From assembly GCF_029892605.1 (NCBI RefSeq), contig NZ_JARXWF010000017.1, positions 1-64,000 on the forward strand: a stretch of DNA of 64,000 nt, written 5' to 3'. The translations under genes were made by a program, and so were the position numbers. The notes beneath the pieces were generated by a model. The model did no database searches. It was not told where the DNA came from and saw only the letters and a program-made list of their open reading frames with translations. Positions 25,862-34,413 of this stretch are shown piece after piece (the stretch's first letter is position 1; each line of letters opens with the position of its first letter). This stretch comes from Parabacteroides sp. PM6-13 (GTDB taxonomy: Bacteria; Bacteroidota; Bacteroidia; Bacteroidales; Tannerellaceae).

Positions 25862-28800
25862 ATGAATTTTGTACTACATAGAAGGATAACTATTTGTATG
25901 TTGTTTATCGCGCTTACCCTCTTGGGGTATGTGTCGTATAAGCAATTACCTGTTGAGTTGTTGCCTAATGCCGAACTGCCGATGCTGTTCGTGCAAGTTT
26001 CTTCTCAACAAGACAATGACCCTTCGTATGTCGAATCGGAAATAATCATCCCATTAGAGGGGGCTATCAGCTCTATCGGTGGCGTAGAGAAAATCGAATC
26101 AACGGTCGATAGCCGTCAGTCTTATATCCAGGTTGACTTCAAGAAGAATATCAACTTCAAGATGACCTCCCTTCGCCTGGAAGAAAAGATCAACGAGGTA
26201 GCTGCCGGTTTCCCCGATGGCATCAACGTGTCGGTGCAGAAGGTCGACATGCAACAGTTGGCCAACAACTTCATGGTGTTGCAAGTGCGTGGCTCGGGAG
26301 GAACCGACCGGGTACGTAATGTAGTCGACAACGAGGTGCTTCCTCGCCTGGAAAACATCGATGGAGTAGCGGCTGTGAATGTGTATGGAGGGCGCGAACG
26401 AGCCATCGAGATACAGTTGGATCCTGATGCCTGCAAGGCGCTCAACCTGACGCCTTCGCAAATCAGCAACCTATTATCACAGAATACACGCGAGAAAGAG
26501 TTTGTGGGTTACGTAAACGAGCCTTATGGCAAATTCTTTGTGCATGTAAACTCGCTCTACACCCACGTGTCGGAGCTCGAGAATATTGTGGTAGCTCCCG
26601 GCCCTATCCTATTGAAAGACATCGCCACCATCTTCTTTGACCTCAAAGAGGAAACGACCTACAGCCGTGTTGACGGGAAAGAGGCGGTATCGGTGTCGCT
26701 GACCAACGACTCACAAACGAATCTCATCCAATTATCCCACCGGACGCTTGAGGTGATCGAACAACTGAATGAGGATCTGATCTCATGGGATGTCGAGGTG
26801 GTCGTACAAGAGAATACGGCGGAGACCATGGAGAACAATATCGACCAGATCATTGAACTGGCGCTGGTGGGCGGACTGCTTGCCGTACTCATTCTCTGGC
26901 TCTTCTTGAAAAACCTGCGTCTGGTTTTCTTTATTGCCCTATCCATTCCTATTTCCGTCTATACGGCATTTAACTTTTTCTATGCTTTTGGCATCAGTAT
27001 CAACAGTTTGACGCTGGTAGGTATGGCCTTGGCTGTGGGCATGTTGCTCGACAACAGCGTCGTCGTCCTGGAGAATATATACCGACTCTCAGGAGCCGGT
27101 GTGCCGCCCGACCGTGCCGTCACACAAGGAACCAAAGAGGTATGGCGATCGATCCTGGCTGCCACGCTGACTACGGTCACGGTCTTCCTGCCTTTTGTCT
27201 TCTCCGACAATTTCCTGATCAAAATGATCGGCCACAACATTGGGGTCTCGATCATATCGACCCTGACCATATCCCTTTTTGTTGCCCTGCTCTTTATTCC
27301 GATGGCTACCTACGTCATCCTCAAGCGAAAGAAGGGGAAAAGTGTTTTCTATGAAAAGGTATCGATCACCCAACGAGCGGTTCAGATCTATCTTGTCTTC
27401 CTTAAAACATGCATGCGCAATCCGGGCGTAACCATATTGGGTGCCATCGTCGTACTTTTTGTCACCCTGATCCTTTCGATCACGCTCAACATCCAGCAAA
27501 TGCGCGATGTCGACTCCGACCGTTTCAGTGTCTATGTCACCATGCAAACAGGAAGCACCCTGGAGAGCACCGACCAGGCTGTACGGGTCATGGAAGACCG
27601 CCTGAGCGATCTGCCTGAGAAAGAGGAATTGGTATGCCGCATCCAAGAGAAAGAGGCCGTGCTTACCCTTATCTTGAAAGAAGACTACCAGAAGATCGGT
27701 AAACGAAAGATTGCCGACATCAAAGCAGATGTGCAACGCCTGCTCACTAACATCAACGGGGCAGAGATATCTGTTTCCGACGCGACAGGAGGAAACAGCG
27801 GAGGTGGTGGCGGAGGAGGTTCCGCCATGGGTGGCATGGGTGGTTTCATGCGTCTTTTAGGCATTGGCGACAACCAGGAGCGTATCGTCATCAAAGGAGC
27901 CGACTTCGAGATGATGCAGTTGGTAGCCGAAGATATTCGCTACTATGTCAACGAACAGGACTTTATCCGTAACTCCCGCGTCTCTTACAGTCGTCGTCAG
28001 CCGGAAGTGCTGCTAAACCTCGACCCAATCCTGCTTACCTCCTACGATATTTCTCGGGCCAATATCTCTTCCGGACTGATGTCGCTCAACTCCGACTTCT
28101 CTTCCGGAAGCACATTCAAGGTGGGCGATGAGAGTTACGACATTATTATCCGCAATATGATCCCGCTCGAAGAGGAAGAGCAGGAAGAAAAACGCCGCGA
28201 TAAAACCGTCGATGACCTGCGCGTTATTCAAGTGCAAAGCAGCTCGGGCGGCCTGCATCGGTTAGAAGATATCTCCACCATCGAATATGGACGGGGACGT
28301 ACGCAGATCAAGCGTGTCAACCAAGACAAACAGATCGAGGTGTTCTATAGCTTTTCCCGCGATGTAGAATCCTCCAAATCACTATTGGAAGGCTACCGGG
28401 CAGATATCGATCAACTGATAGCCGATTATAACCTTCCTTCGGGTGTAGCTGTAGAGGTATTCCACGAAGAAGACGAATTTGCCGATTTCAAATTCCTGCT
28501 CTTTGCCGCCTTTATCCTGATCTTTATGATTCTGGCTTCGGTATTCGAGTCGCTGAGTACCCCTTTCGTACTGCTGTTTGCCATTCCACTGGCTGCCATC
28601 GGTTCGTTATTGGCCTTGTTATTAACCAACAACAGCCTGTTGAATGCCAATACCCTGACCGGATTCCTCATCCTATTAGGGGTGGTAGTGAACAATAGTA
28701 TTATCCTCATCGACTACACCAATATCCTGCGCAAACGCGGATTCCGTCGCAGCCGCGCCCTGATGACAGCCGGACTGTCGCGTATCCGCCCGATTCTGAT

Positions 28801-30583
28801 CACCTCCATCACGACGATTGTGGCCATGATACCCCTTGCCATGGGTGATTCGGAATATGCCGGAGCGATAGGGGCACCTTTTGCCATTACAGTGATCGGC
28901 GGATTAGCCTTCTCGGCGCTGCTTACATTGGTATTGGTACCTACCGCCTATATGGGCATGGAGAATACCCTGCAATGGTATCGCACCCTGTCAAAAAAGC
29001 TATGGATCACCCACCTGATCCTCTTCGTGGGCGGCACCTTCTGTATCTTTTTCTATGCCGAAGGGGTGTTGTGGCAGATCATTTACCTGGTAGCCCTTAT
29101 TATCGCTATTCCGGGTATGACCTATTTTGCCCAGAACAGCTTGCGCCGGGCACAAGCCAAGGTGATCGATCCCGATGCGGAGATTGAAATCACCATCCGT
29201 AACCTGGTGAAGATCTACGACTGGCCGGGACGCTTCTCCCGTCAATGGAACAGTGGGCTGGCAATACGCAAACGCTTAGGATTGAGCAATGAATACCATT
29301 CCCTGAAAGACTTCATCCCTGCCCTGTGGCAGTTTGCGCTATTCGGATTCGGTATCTATTTCACCTATTTCTTTATCGAGAGCCGCCTGTGGCTGTTCCT
29401 CTTGTCGTTTGCTATCTATTTTGCCGCCATGAACCTATGGCGCAAGATCCGTCAATACCTGTTCTACCGCTTCCCTAACAGCCGCCTGGTGAAGATGGTC
29501 AACCGAGTCGTCTTCTGGAGTATTCCTCCGCTCATCCTGTTCGGTATGTTTCAAAAGATGGACAGCCCGAACCTGGTGTCTGTCATCGGAGTCCTTTGGG
29601 CTATTGGCATTGCGATCTACGTAACGTCACACTATCTATACGATAACAACGTCAATATCGAACGAGTGAAAGGCCGCTTTGCCGGTATAAAACGTTCCTG
29701 GTTCCGCCTGGTAAAGAGTATTCCGCTGATTGGCAAACAACGCAAACCTTTCAAGGCATTGCGGGGTGTCTCCTTTACGATCAAGACCGGTATGTTTGGA
29801 CTGTTGGGACCGAATGGCGCCGGCAAATCCACCCTGATGCGTATCGTATGCGGTATCCTGGAACAGAGTTACGGTAGCATCTGGATCAACGGGCTCGACA
29901 CACGTATCTATCGCGAGGAATTGCAGAGTCTGATCGGTTTCCTCCCACAGGAATTCGGCACCTACGAGAATATGTCGTCCTGGGAGTTCCTCGACTACCA
30001 GGCGATCCTCAAAGGACTTACCGACGACACAGTGCGCAACGAACGCATCGAGTATGTCTTGAAAGCCGTGCATATGTACGACCGCAAAGACGACAAGATC
30101 GGTTCCTTCTCCGGCGGGATGAAACAGCGTATCGGGATTGCCCTGATCCTCCTGCACCTGCCACGTATTCTGATTGTGGACGAACCAACTGCCGGACTCG
30201 ACCCGCGCGAACGTATTCGTTTCCGTAACCTTTTGGTGGAATTGAGCAAGGAGCGTATCGTGATCTTCTCGACGCATATCATCGAAGATATATCGAGCTC
30301 CTGTAACCAGGTGGTTGTCATCAACAAAGGGGATCTGAAATACTTTGGCGATCCGACCGACATGGTAGGTATGGCAGAAGGCAAAATCTGGAAATTCCCT
30401 ATTGCCAAAGAGGATTTTGAAACGAAGTTAGATCCCTCGTTAGTCATCCATCATATGCAGGACGATGATATCATCCAGGTACGCTATCTCTCCGAAAAAC
30501 AACCGTTCGAGAATGCCGTACTGGCAGAACCGAACCTGGAGGATGCCTATTTGTGCCTATTAAAAATGAAGAATGAAAAATGA
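25862..30583 (+). CDS. RND permease fused to extra membrane helices and an ABC ATPase domain
   Basis: A 1573-residue single frame. Residues 1 to about 1035 are a complete RND pump: TM4 has LVGMALAVGMLLDNSVVVLENIYR, a Gly-rich loop lies near 642-660, and the second half has LGVVVNNSIILIDY. Two added helices follow, then EITIRNLVKIY (1109-1119), which matches the first strand of an ABC ATPase. A 174-residue insert (1121-1294) with four helices interrupts it. The ATPase then resumes at KPFKALRGVSFTI with Walker A GPNGAGKST (1316-1324), signature SGGMKQ (1417-1422), Walker B D1440/E1441 and STHII. The even helix counts keep both ATPase parts cytoplasmic. No frameshift or internal start is needed. 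Function of the hybrid is unknown. Confidence 0.92.
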   Translation: MNFVLHRRITICMLFIALTLLGYVSYKQLPVELLPNAELPMLFVQVSSQQDNDPSYVESEIIIPLEGAISSIGGVEKIESTVDSRQSYIQVDFKKNINFKMTSLRLEEKINEVAAGFPDGINVSVQKVDMQQLANNFMVLQVRGSGGTDRVRNVVDNEVLPRLENIDGVAAVNVYGGRERAIEIQLDPDACKALNLTPSQISNLLSQNTREKEFVGYVNEPYGKFFVHVNSLYTHVSELENIVVAPGPILLKDIATIFFDLKEETTYSRVDGKEAVSVSLTNDSQTNLIQLSHRTLEVIEQLNEDLISWDVEVVVQENTAETMENNIDQIIELALVGGLLAVLILWLFLKNLRLVFFIALSIPISVYTAFNFFYAFGISINSLTLVGMALAVGMLLDNSVVVLENIYRLSGAGVPPDRAVTQGTKEVWRSILAATLTTVTVFLPFVFSDNFLIKMIGHNIGVSIISTLTISLFVALLFIPMATYVILKRKKGKSVFYEKVSITQRAVQIYLVFLKTCMRNPGVTILGAIVVLFVTLILSITLNIQQMRDVDSDRFSVYVTMQTGSTLESTDQAVRVMEDRLSDLPEKEELVCRIQEKEAVLTLILKEDYQKIGKRKIADIKADVQRLLTNINGAEISVSDATGGNSGGGGGGGSAMGGMGGFMRLLGIGDNQERIVIKGADFEMMQLVAEDIRYYVNEQDFIRNSRVSYSRRQPEVLLNLDPILLTSYDISRANISSGLMSLNSDFSSGSTFKVGDESYDIIIRNMIPLEEEEQEEKRRDKTVDDLRVIQVQSSSGGLHRLEDISTIEYGRGRTQIKRVNQDKQIEVFYSFSRDVESSKSLLEGYRADIDQLIADYNLPSGVAVEVFHEEDEFADFKFLLFAAFILIFMILASVFESLSTPFVLLFAIPLAAIGSLLALLLTNNSLLNANTLTGFLILLGVVVNNSIILIDYTNILRKRGFRRSRALMTAGLSRIRPILITSITTIVAMIPLAMGDSEYAGAIGAPFAITVIGGLAFSALLTLVLVPTAYMGMENTLQWYRTLSKKLWITHLILFVGGTFCIFFYAEGVLWQIIYLVALIIAIPGMTYFAQNSLRRAQAKVIDPDAEIEITIRNLVKIYDWPGRFSRQWNSGLAIRKRLGLSNEYHSLKDFIPALWQFALFGFGIYFTYFFIESRLWLFLLSFAIYFAAMNLWRKIRQYLFYRFPNSRLVKMVNRVVFWSIPPLILFGMFQKMDSPNLVSVIGVLWAIGIAIYVTSHYLYDNNVNIERVKGRFAGIKRSWFRLVKSIPLIGKQRKPFKALRGVSFTIKTGMFGLLGPNGAGKSTLMRIVCGILEQSYGSIWINGLDTRIYREELQSLIGFLPQEFGTYENMSSWEFLDYQAILKGLTDDTVRNERIEYVLKAVHMYDRKDDKIGSFSGGMKQRIGIALILLHLPRILIVDEPTAGLDPRERIRFRNLLVELSKERIVIFSTHIIEDISSSCNQVVVINKGDLKYFGDPTDMVGMAEGKIWKFPIAKEDFETKLDPSLVIHHMQDDDIIQVRYLSEKQPFENAVLAEPNLEDAYLCLLKMKNEK

Positions 30584-30637
30584 AGAATGAAGAATGGAGA
30601 ACTCAGACAGTAATTCTTCATTCATCATTCCTCATTC
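30571..30637. repeat. Imperfect inverted repeat of GAATGAA-type units across a stop codon
   Basis: Left arm 30571-30595 and right arm 30613-30637 (25 bases each) pair at 22 positions; the unit is GAATGAAAAATGAAGAATG-like. The stop codon of the RND-ABC gene (30581-30583) lies in the left arm, so the last residues KNEK come from the repeat. Similar AT-rich repeats occur in other Bacteroidetes genomes, as I recall. Confidence 0.75.
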
Positions 30638-30651
30638 TAAATTAAAAATTT

Positions 30652-31368
30652 ATGACTCTGAAACAATTCATATCGCTTGCACCGAAGGTAGCCAAATACA
30701 ATCTGAAGGTGATTTTTGCCGGGAAATTCATTTGGTTCTTCCTGGCCGCGCTCGGATTCTTTTGTCTTTTCATGTTCCAATTAGCCTGGAACCGATCGGA
30801 AGTGAATGAGGGTGTCTTGTATGAGCTATTGACTTTCCCGGCCGTTCTATTGATATTCTACCCGGCCGTATTCGGCATCCAGAACGATGAAGACTCCCGC
30901 ATCCTGGAGCTTCTCTTCGGGATTCCGGACTATAAATACAAGGTATGGGGCATACGCCTGGTGATGATCTATATTGCCATCTTTTTTATCCTGGTACTCT
31001 TCGGGTATCTGGCCGTCATCCTGATCTATCCGATCAATCCTTTTGAAATGGCCATACAACTGATGTGCCCTCTCCTATTTTATGGCAACCTGGCCTTTAT
31101 GTTCTCTACAATCACGCGCAGCGGCAACGGAACGGCTGTCGTGATGATCGTGATCAGTATTCTAATTCTTTTCAGTTCAGATATAAATCTCATCCAACGT
31201 ACCTTCTGGAATATACTGCTCAATCCGTTTACTGTGCCAAACAACTTCTTGCCCGTTATCTGGGAAGGTATCATTATCAAAAGCCGCATCTTCCTATTGG
31301 TCGGCAGCATCATCTGGATGATGATCGGACTGCTCAACCTACAAAAACGGGAAAAATTTATTGGCTAA
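30652..31368 (+). CDS. Small ABC-2-type permease
   Basis: A 238-residue integral membrane protein with six predicted helices (for example IWFFLAALGFFCLFMFQLAW, LVMIYIAIFFILVLFGYLAVILI, GTAVVMIVISILILF). The pattern FGIQNDEDSRILELLFGIPDYKYKVWGIRLV after the second helix is that of ABC-2 exporters. It follows the RND-ABC fusion after 68 bases that contain a hairpin repeat, and ends the operon. I infer it pairs with the larger permease at 16832-20149 and with the two ATPase domains. No peptidase or other soluble domain is present. Confidence 0.8.
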   Translation: MTLKQFISLAPKVAKYNLKVIFAGKFIWFFLAALGFFCLFMFQLAWNRSEVNEGVLYELLTFPAVLLIFYPAVFGIQNDEDSRILELLFGIPDYKYKVWGIRLVMIYIAIFFILVLFGYLAVILIYPINPFEMAIQLMCPLLFYGNLAFMFSTITRSGNGTAVVMIVISILILFSSDINLIQRTFWNILLNPFTVPNNFLPVIWEGIIIKSRIFLLVGSIIWMMIGLLNLQKREKFIG

Positions 31369-31387
31369 TCCACTCCCTCTCCCGTAA

Positions 31388-32230
31388 TCACTTTTTCAGA
31401 TGTTTCTCGAAGAAGGCATCCATGGCGGGCTTGGTTACTGCCAACCCTAAATTATAAGCCACATCATGCCCACCTTTGATCCTAACATATTCAAGATCGG
31501 CACCTGTAGCACGCATTTTATCGACATAATCATCCGTCAACTCCACCTTAACAATAGGATCTTCTATACCCTGGCAAAGCAATAAAGGAGAAACCTTTGC
31601 CGATATATAACCGATAGGCCACCATTCGGGGTGTTCTGACCAGGGATTATTCGGGTTACCTATCTCAGTAGGAGGAGCGCCTCCTACGGCACAAGCCACT
31701 TTGCTCGAATATTCTTTCCAAGGACCATCGCCCTCCAAGTCTGCATTATCGGAAGATACCCCTAACATCATCGCCAAATGACCGCCGGCCGAGTGGCCAT
31801 AGGTGCCAATACGTTCCGGATCCACCCGAAGCTCTTTCGCGTGAGCCTTCAGCCAGCGTACCGCACACTTCACATCCTCGATACATGCCGGGAAAGCAGC
31901 TTCCTGGTCAAAACGGTATCCTACGGACAGGGTTACATATCCTTGCAAGGCATAGTCAATCAATAGATTCCTAAACACTATATCCTGCTTGGAACCAGCT
32001 CTCCATCCGCCACCATGAACAAGAACAATCGCCGGTCGCAATCCTTCGTCATCAAAGTTCATGGGTTCAGCCAGGTCGAGTACCCATGATTTACTACCAC
32101 CCTCGCGGTAAGAAATATCACTTGTCAAAGCCACAAAAGGTCTTTCCTGCTGTTTTTGAGTCTGATTACCATTACAGCTTGAACATACTGCTATAATAGA
32201 AAAAAATAAGAGTACACACATGTTTTTCAT
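31388..32230 (-). CDS. Lipoprotein alpha/beta hydrolase (HSL/BD-FAE-like esterase)
   Basis: A 280-residue protein with lipoprotein signal ending AVCSSC. The hydrolase fold shows the oxyanion motif VLVHGGGW, the nucleophile elbow GHSAGG (Ser), an acid in GIEDPIVKVE and the catalytic His in KGGHDVAYN. It probably cleaves acyl esters, for instance acetylated glycans, at the cell envelope. The start at 32230 is preferred because the -7 box at 32256-32263 lies 2 bases before the longer ATG at 32254. It is convergent with the efflux operon, and no obvious terminator separates them. Confidence 0.9.
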   Translation of the reverse strand: MKNMCVLLFFSIIAVCSSCNGNQTQKQQERPFVALTSDISYREGGSKSWVLDLAEPMNFDDEGLRPAIVLVHGGGWRAGSKQDIVFRNLLIDYALQGYVTLSVGYRFDQEAAFPACIEDVKCAVRWLKAHAKELRVDPERIGTYGHSAGGHLAMMLGVSSDNADLEGDGPWKEYSSKVACAVGGAPPTEIGNPNNPWSEHPEWWPIGYISAKVSPLLLCQGIEDPIVKVELTDDYVDKMRATGADLEYVRIKGGHDVAYNLGLAVTKPAMDAFFEKHLKK

Positions 32231-32255
32231 AATATATAGATTTAAATGAACCATA

Positions 32256-32263
32256 CAAAAATA
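32256..32263 (-). promoter_or_regulatory. -7 box of the alpha/beta hydrolase gene
   Basis: TATTTTTG on the minus strand fits TAnnTTTG, 25 bases before the ATG at 32230. Confidence 0.5.
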
Positions 32264-32403
32264 ATAGGTTTCTTCTAATATGAAAAGGAATACCCGTATA
32301 GGTTGACTAAAAAAGTTTACACAGAATGATTCAACAATAGCCTCAAACGCCGATTACCTGCTCAAAAAACCTAAAAGTGTGCAGATTCGGATTAAATCCT
32401 ATT

Positions 32404-32432
32404 TTGATTCTTGGAATGTTTGATTACTTTTG
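32404..32432 (+). promoter_or_regulatory. Promoter of the etfBA operon
   Basis: TTG at 32404-32406, an 18-base gap and TACTTTTG at 32425-32432. It implies a leader of about 75 bases, in which I see no recognisable structure. Confidence 0.6.
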
Positions 32433-32514
32433 CATCCGAACTAAATATAAAATGAATCATCATAACCAATAGGTGAAAAACACGTGATGACAACTACTTT
32501 AAAATAAACATAAT

Positions 32515-33387
32515 ATGAGTTTAAAAATTATTGTACTTGCGAAACAGGTTCCGGATACACGCAATGTGGGGAAGGATGCGATGAAAGCCGACGGTACGGT
32601 AAACCGTGCTGCTTTGCCTGCTATCTTCAACCCGGAAGACCTGAATGCATTGGAGCAGGCTTTACGCTTGAAAGATGCTTATCCTGGAACAACGATCACT
32701 TTGCTGACCATGGGACCAGGACGTGCAGCAGAAATCATACGAGAAGGTCTGTACCGCGGAGCAGACGGCGGCTATTTGTTGACAGACCGTGCTTTTGCCG
32801 GTGCTGACACCCTGGCTACCTCTTATGCGATCTCTACAGCCATCCGTAAGATTGGGGAATACGACCTAATCATCTGTGGCCGCCAGGCTATCGACGGCGA
32901 CACCGCCCAGGTAGGCCCTCAAGTGGCAGAAAAGCTGGGATTGACACAGATAACATACGCAGAAGAAATACAGAAGGCAGAAAATGGTAAGATCACCATC
33001 AAGCGTCGTTTGGAACGTGGCGTGGAGATTGTGGAAGGTAAACTGCCGCTGGTAGTGACCGTAAACGCTTCGGCTCCTGATTGCCGCCCGCGTAATGCCA
33101 AATTCGTACAGCAATATAAGCATGCGAAAACAGTAACTGAGAAACAGGAAGCCGATTCCGACTACCTGAACCTGTACGACAGCCGTCCCTACCTGAATCT
33201 CACAGAATGGGGTGTGGCCGATGTGAATGCGGATGTTGCGCTTTGTGGTCTGTCCGGATCTCCGACGAAGGTGAAGAAAATCGAGAGTGTTGTTTTCCAG
33301 GCAAAAGAAAACATGACGCTTGAACCTACCGACGAGGCTATCGACGGATTGATGAGAGAATTAATATTGAACCACACAATTGGATAA
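32515..33387 (+). CDS. etfB: Electron transfer flavoprotein beta subunit
   Basis: A 290-residue EtfB/FixA protein. The N-terminal LKIIVLAKQVPDTRNVG and the signature region VEGKLPLVVTVNASAPDCRPRNAKF are typical, with ADTLATSYAISTAIRKIGEYDLIICGRQAIDGDTAQVGPQVAEKLG forming the nucleotide-binding part. It forms a heterodimer with EtfA and takes electrons from the acyl-CoA dehydrogenase encoded downstream. It starts a three-gene operon and lies 4 bases before etfA. Bifurcating ETFs look similar, so that ability can be neither claimed nor excluded. Confidence 0.95.
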   Translation: MSLKIIVLAKQVPDTRNVGKDAMKADGTVNRAALPAIFNPEDLNALEQALRLKDAYPGTTITLLTMGPGRAAEIIREGLYRGADGGYLLTDRAFAGADTLATSYAISTAIRKIGEYDLIICGRQAIDGDTAQVGPQVAEKLGLTQITYAEEIQKAENGKITIKRRLERGVEIVEGKLPLVVTVNASAPDCRPRNAKFVQQYKHAKTVTEKQEADSDYLNLYDSRPYLNLTEWGVADVNADVALCGLSGSPTKVKKIESVVFQAKENMTLEPTDEAIDGLMRELILNHTIG

Positions 33388-33391
33388 TAAT

Positions 33392-34411
33392 ATGAATAAT
33401 TTATTTGTTTATTGTGAAATAGAAGACGGCATCGTTGCCGATGTGAGTTTGGAATTATTGACCAAAGGACGTGGTTTAGCAACGACACTAGGCTGCCAGC
33501 TGGAAGCGGTAGCCGTAGGCCATCAATTGGATGGAATAGCCTCACAGGTATTCCCTTACGGTGTGGATACGTTACATCTGTTTGATGATGCGCGCCTGGC
33601 ACCCTATACTTCTCTGCCGCATACCTCCGTATTGGTTAATCTTTTCAAAGAAGAAAAGCCGCAAATAGCCCTGATGGGCGCAACCAGCATCGGTCGCGAC
33701 CTCGGCCCACGCGTCTCTTCTGCCCTGGGTAGCGGATTGACAGCCGACTGTACCTCACTTGAGATCGGCGATCACGAAGAGAAGAAAGAGAACAAAGTGT
33801 ATAAAGACCTCTTATATCAGATACGTCCTGCTTTCGGCGGGAATATCGTAGCAACGATTATCAACCCGGAATGCCGCCCGCAAATGGCAACCGTGCGCGA
33901 AGGAGTGATGAAGAAAGAAATCGTTAGCGCGGACTACAAAGGTGAAGTAAAGAAACACGAAGTATCTAACTATGTAAGCGATACGGACTTTGTCGTGGCA
34001 GTGATCGATCGTCAGATGGAGAAAAGTAAGACAAACATCAAAGGTTCTCCAATCATTGTAGCCGGAGGATATGGTGTTGGTTCGAAAGAAAACTTCCAGT
34101 TGCTCTACGACCTGGCAGCGACTATCGGTGGCGAAGTAGGTGCTTCGCGTGCGGCTGTCGATGCCGGATACTCGGAACATGAGCGTCAGATCGGACAGAC
34201 AGGGGTAACCGTACGTCCGAAACTCTATATCGCCTGTGGTATCTCAGGCCAGATTCAACACATTGCAGGAATGCAGGAAAGCTCGATCATTATCTCAGTA
34301 AACAATGACCCGAACGCTCCGATCAACACCATTGCCGATTATGTAATCACCGGTACGGTAGAAGAAGTACTTCCTAAGATGATTAAGTATTACAAGAAAA
34401 ATACAAAATAA
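33392..34411 (+). CDS. etfA: Electron transfer flavoprotein alpha subunit
   Basis: A 339-residue EtfA/FixB protein. The C-terminal FAD domain is clear: IIVAGGYGVGSKENFQLLYDLAATIGGEVGASRAAVDAGY, RQIGQTGVTVRPKLYIACGISGQIQHIAGM and INNDPNAPI-like VNNDPNAPINTIADYVITG. The ATG at 33392 (MNNLFVYCE) is chosen over an upstream TTG. It sits between etfB and the dehydrogenase, which follows after 2 bases. Confidence 0.95.
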   Translation: MNNLFVYCEIEDGIVADVSLELLTKGRGLATTLGCQLEAVAVGHQLDGIASQVFPYGVDTLHLFDDARLAPYTSLPHTSVLVNLFKEEKPQIALMGATSIGRDLGPRVSSALGSGLTADCTSLEIGDHEEKKENKVYKDLLYQIRPAFGGNIVATIINPECRPQMATVREGVMKKEIVSADYKGEVKKHEVSNYVSDTDFVVAVIDRQMEKSKTNIKGSPIIVAGGYGVGSKENFQLLYDLAATIGGEVGASRAAVDAGYSEHERQIGQTGVTVRPKLYIACGISGQIQHIAGMQESSIIISVNNDPNAPINTIADYVITGTVEEVLPKMIKYYKKNTK

Positions 34412-34413
34412 AA

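Noticed and set aside
28900-29800. Frameshift or assembly join creating the RND-ABC fusion
   Set aside because: The frame is open throughout, helices and ABC strand motifs continue in the same frame, and the insert is flanked by matching ABC strand motifs, so the fusion looks genuine from this sequence.
31369-31387. Terminator at the end of the ABC/RND operon
   Set aside because: The 19-base gap to the convergent hydrolase gene has no hairpin that I can see.
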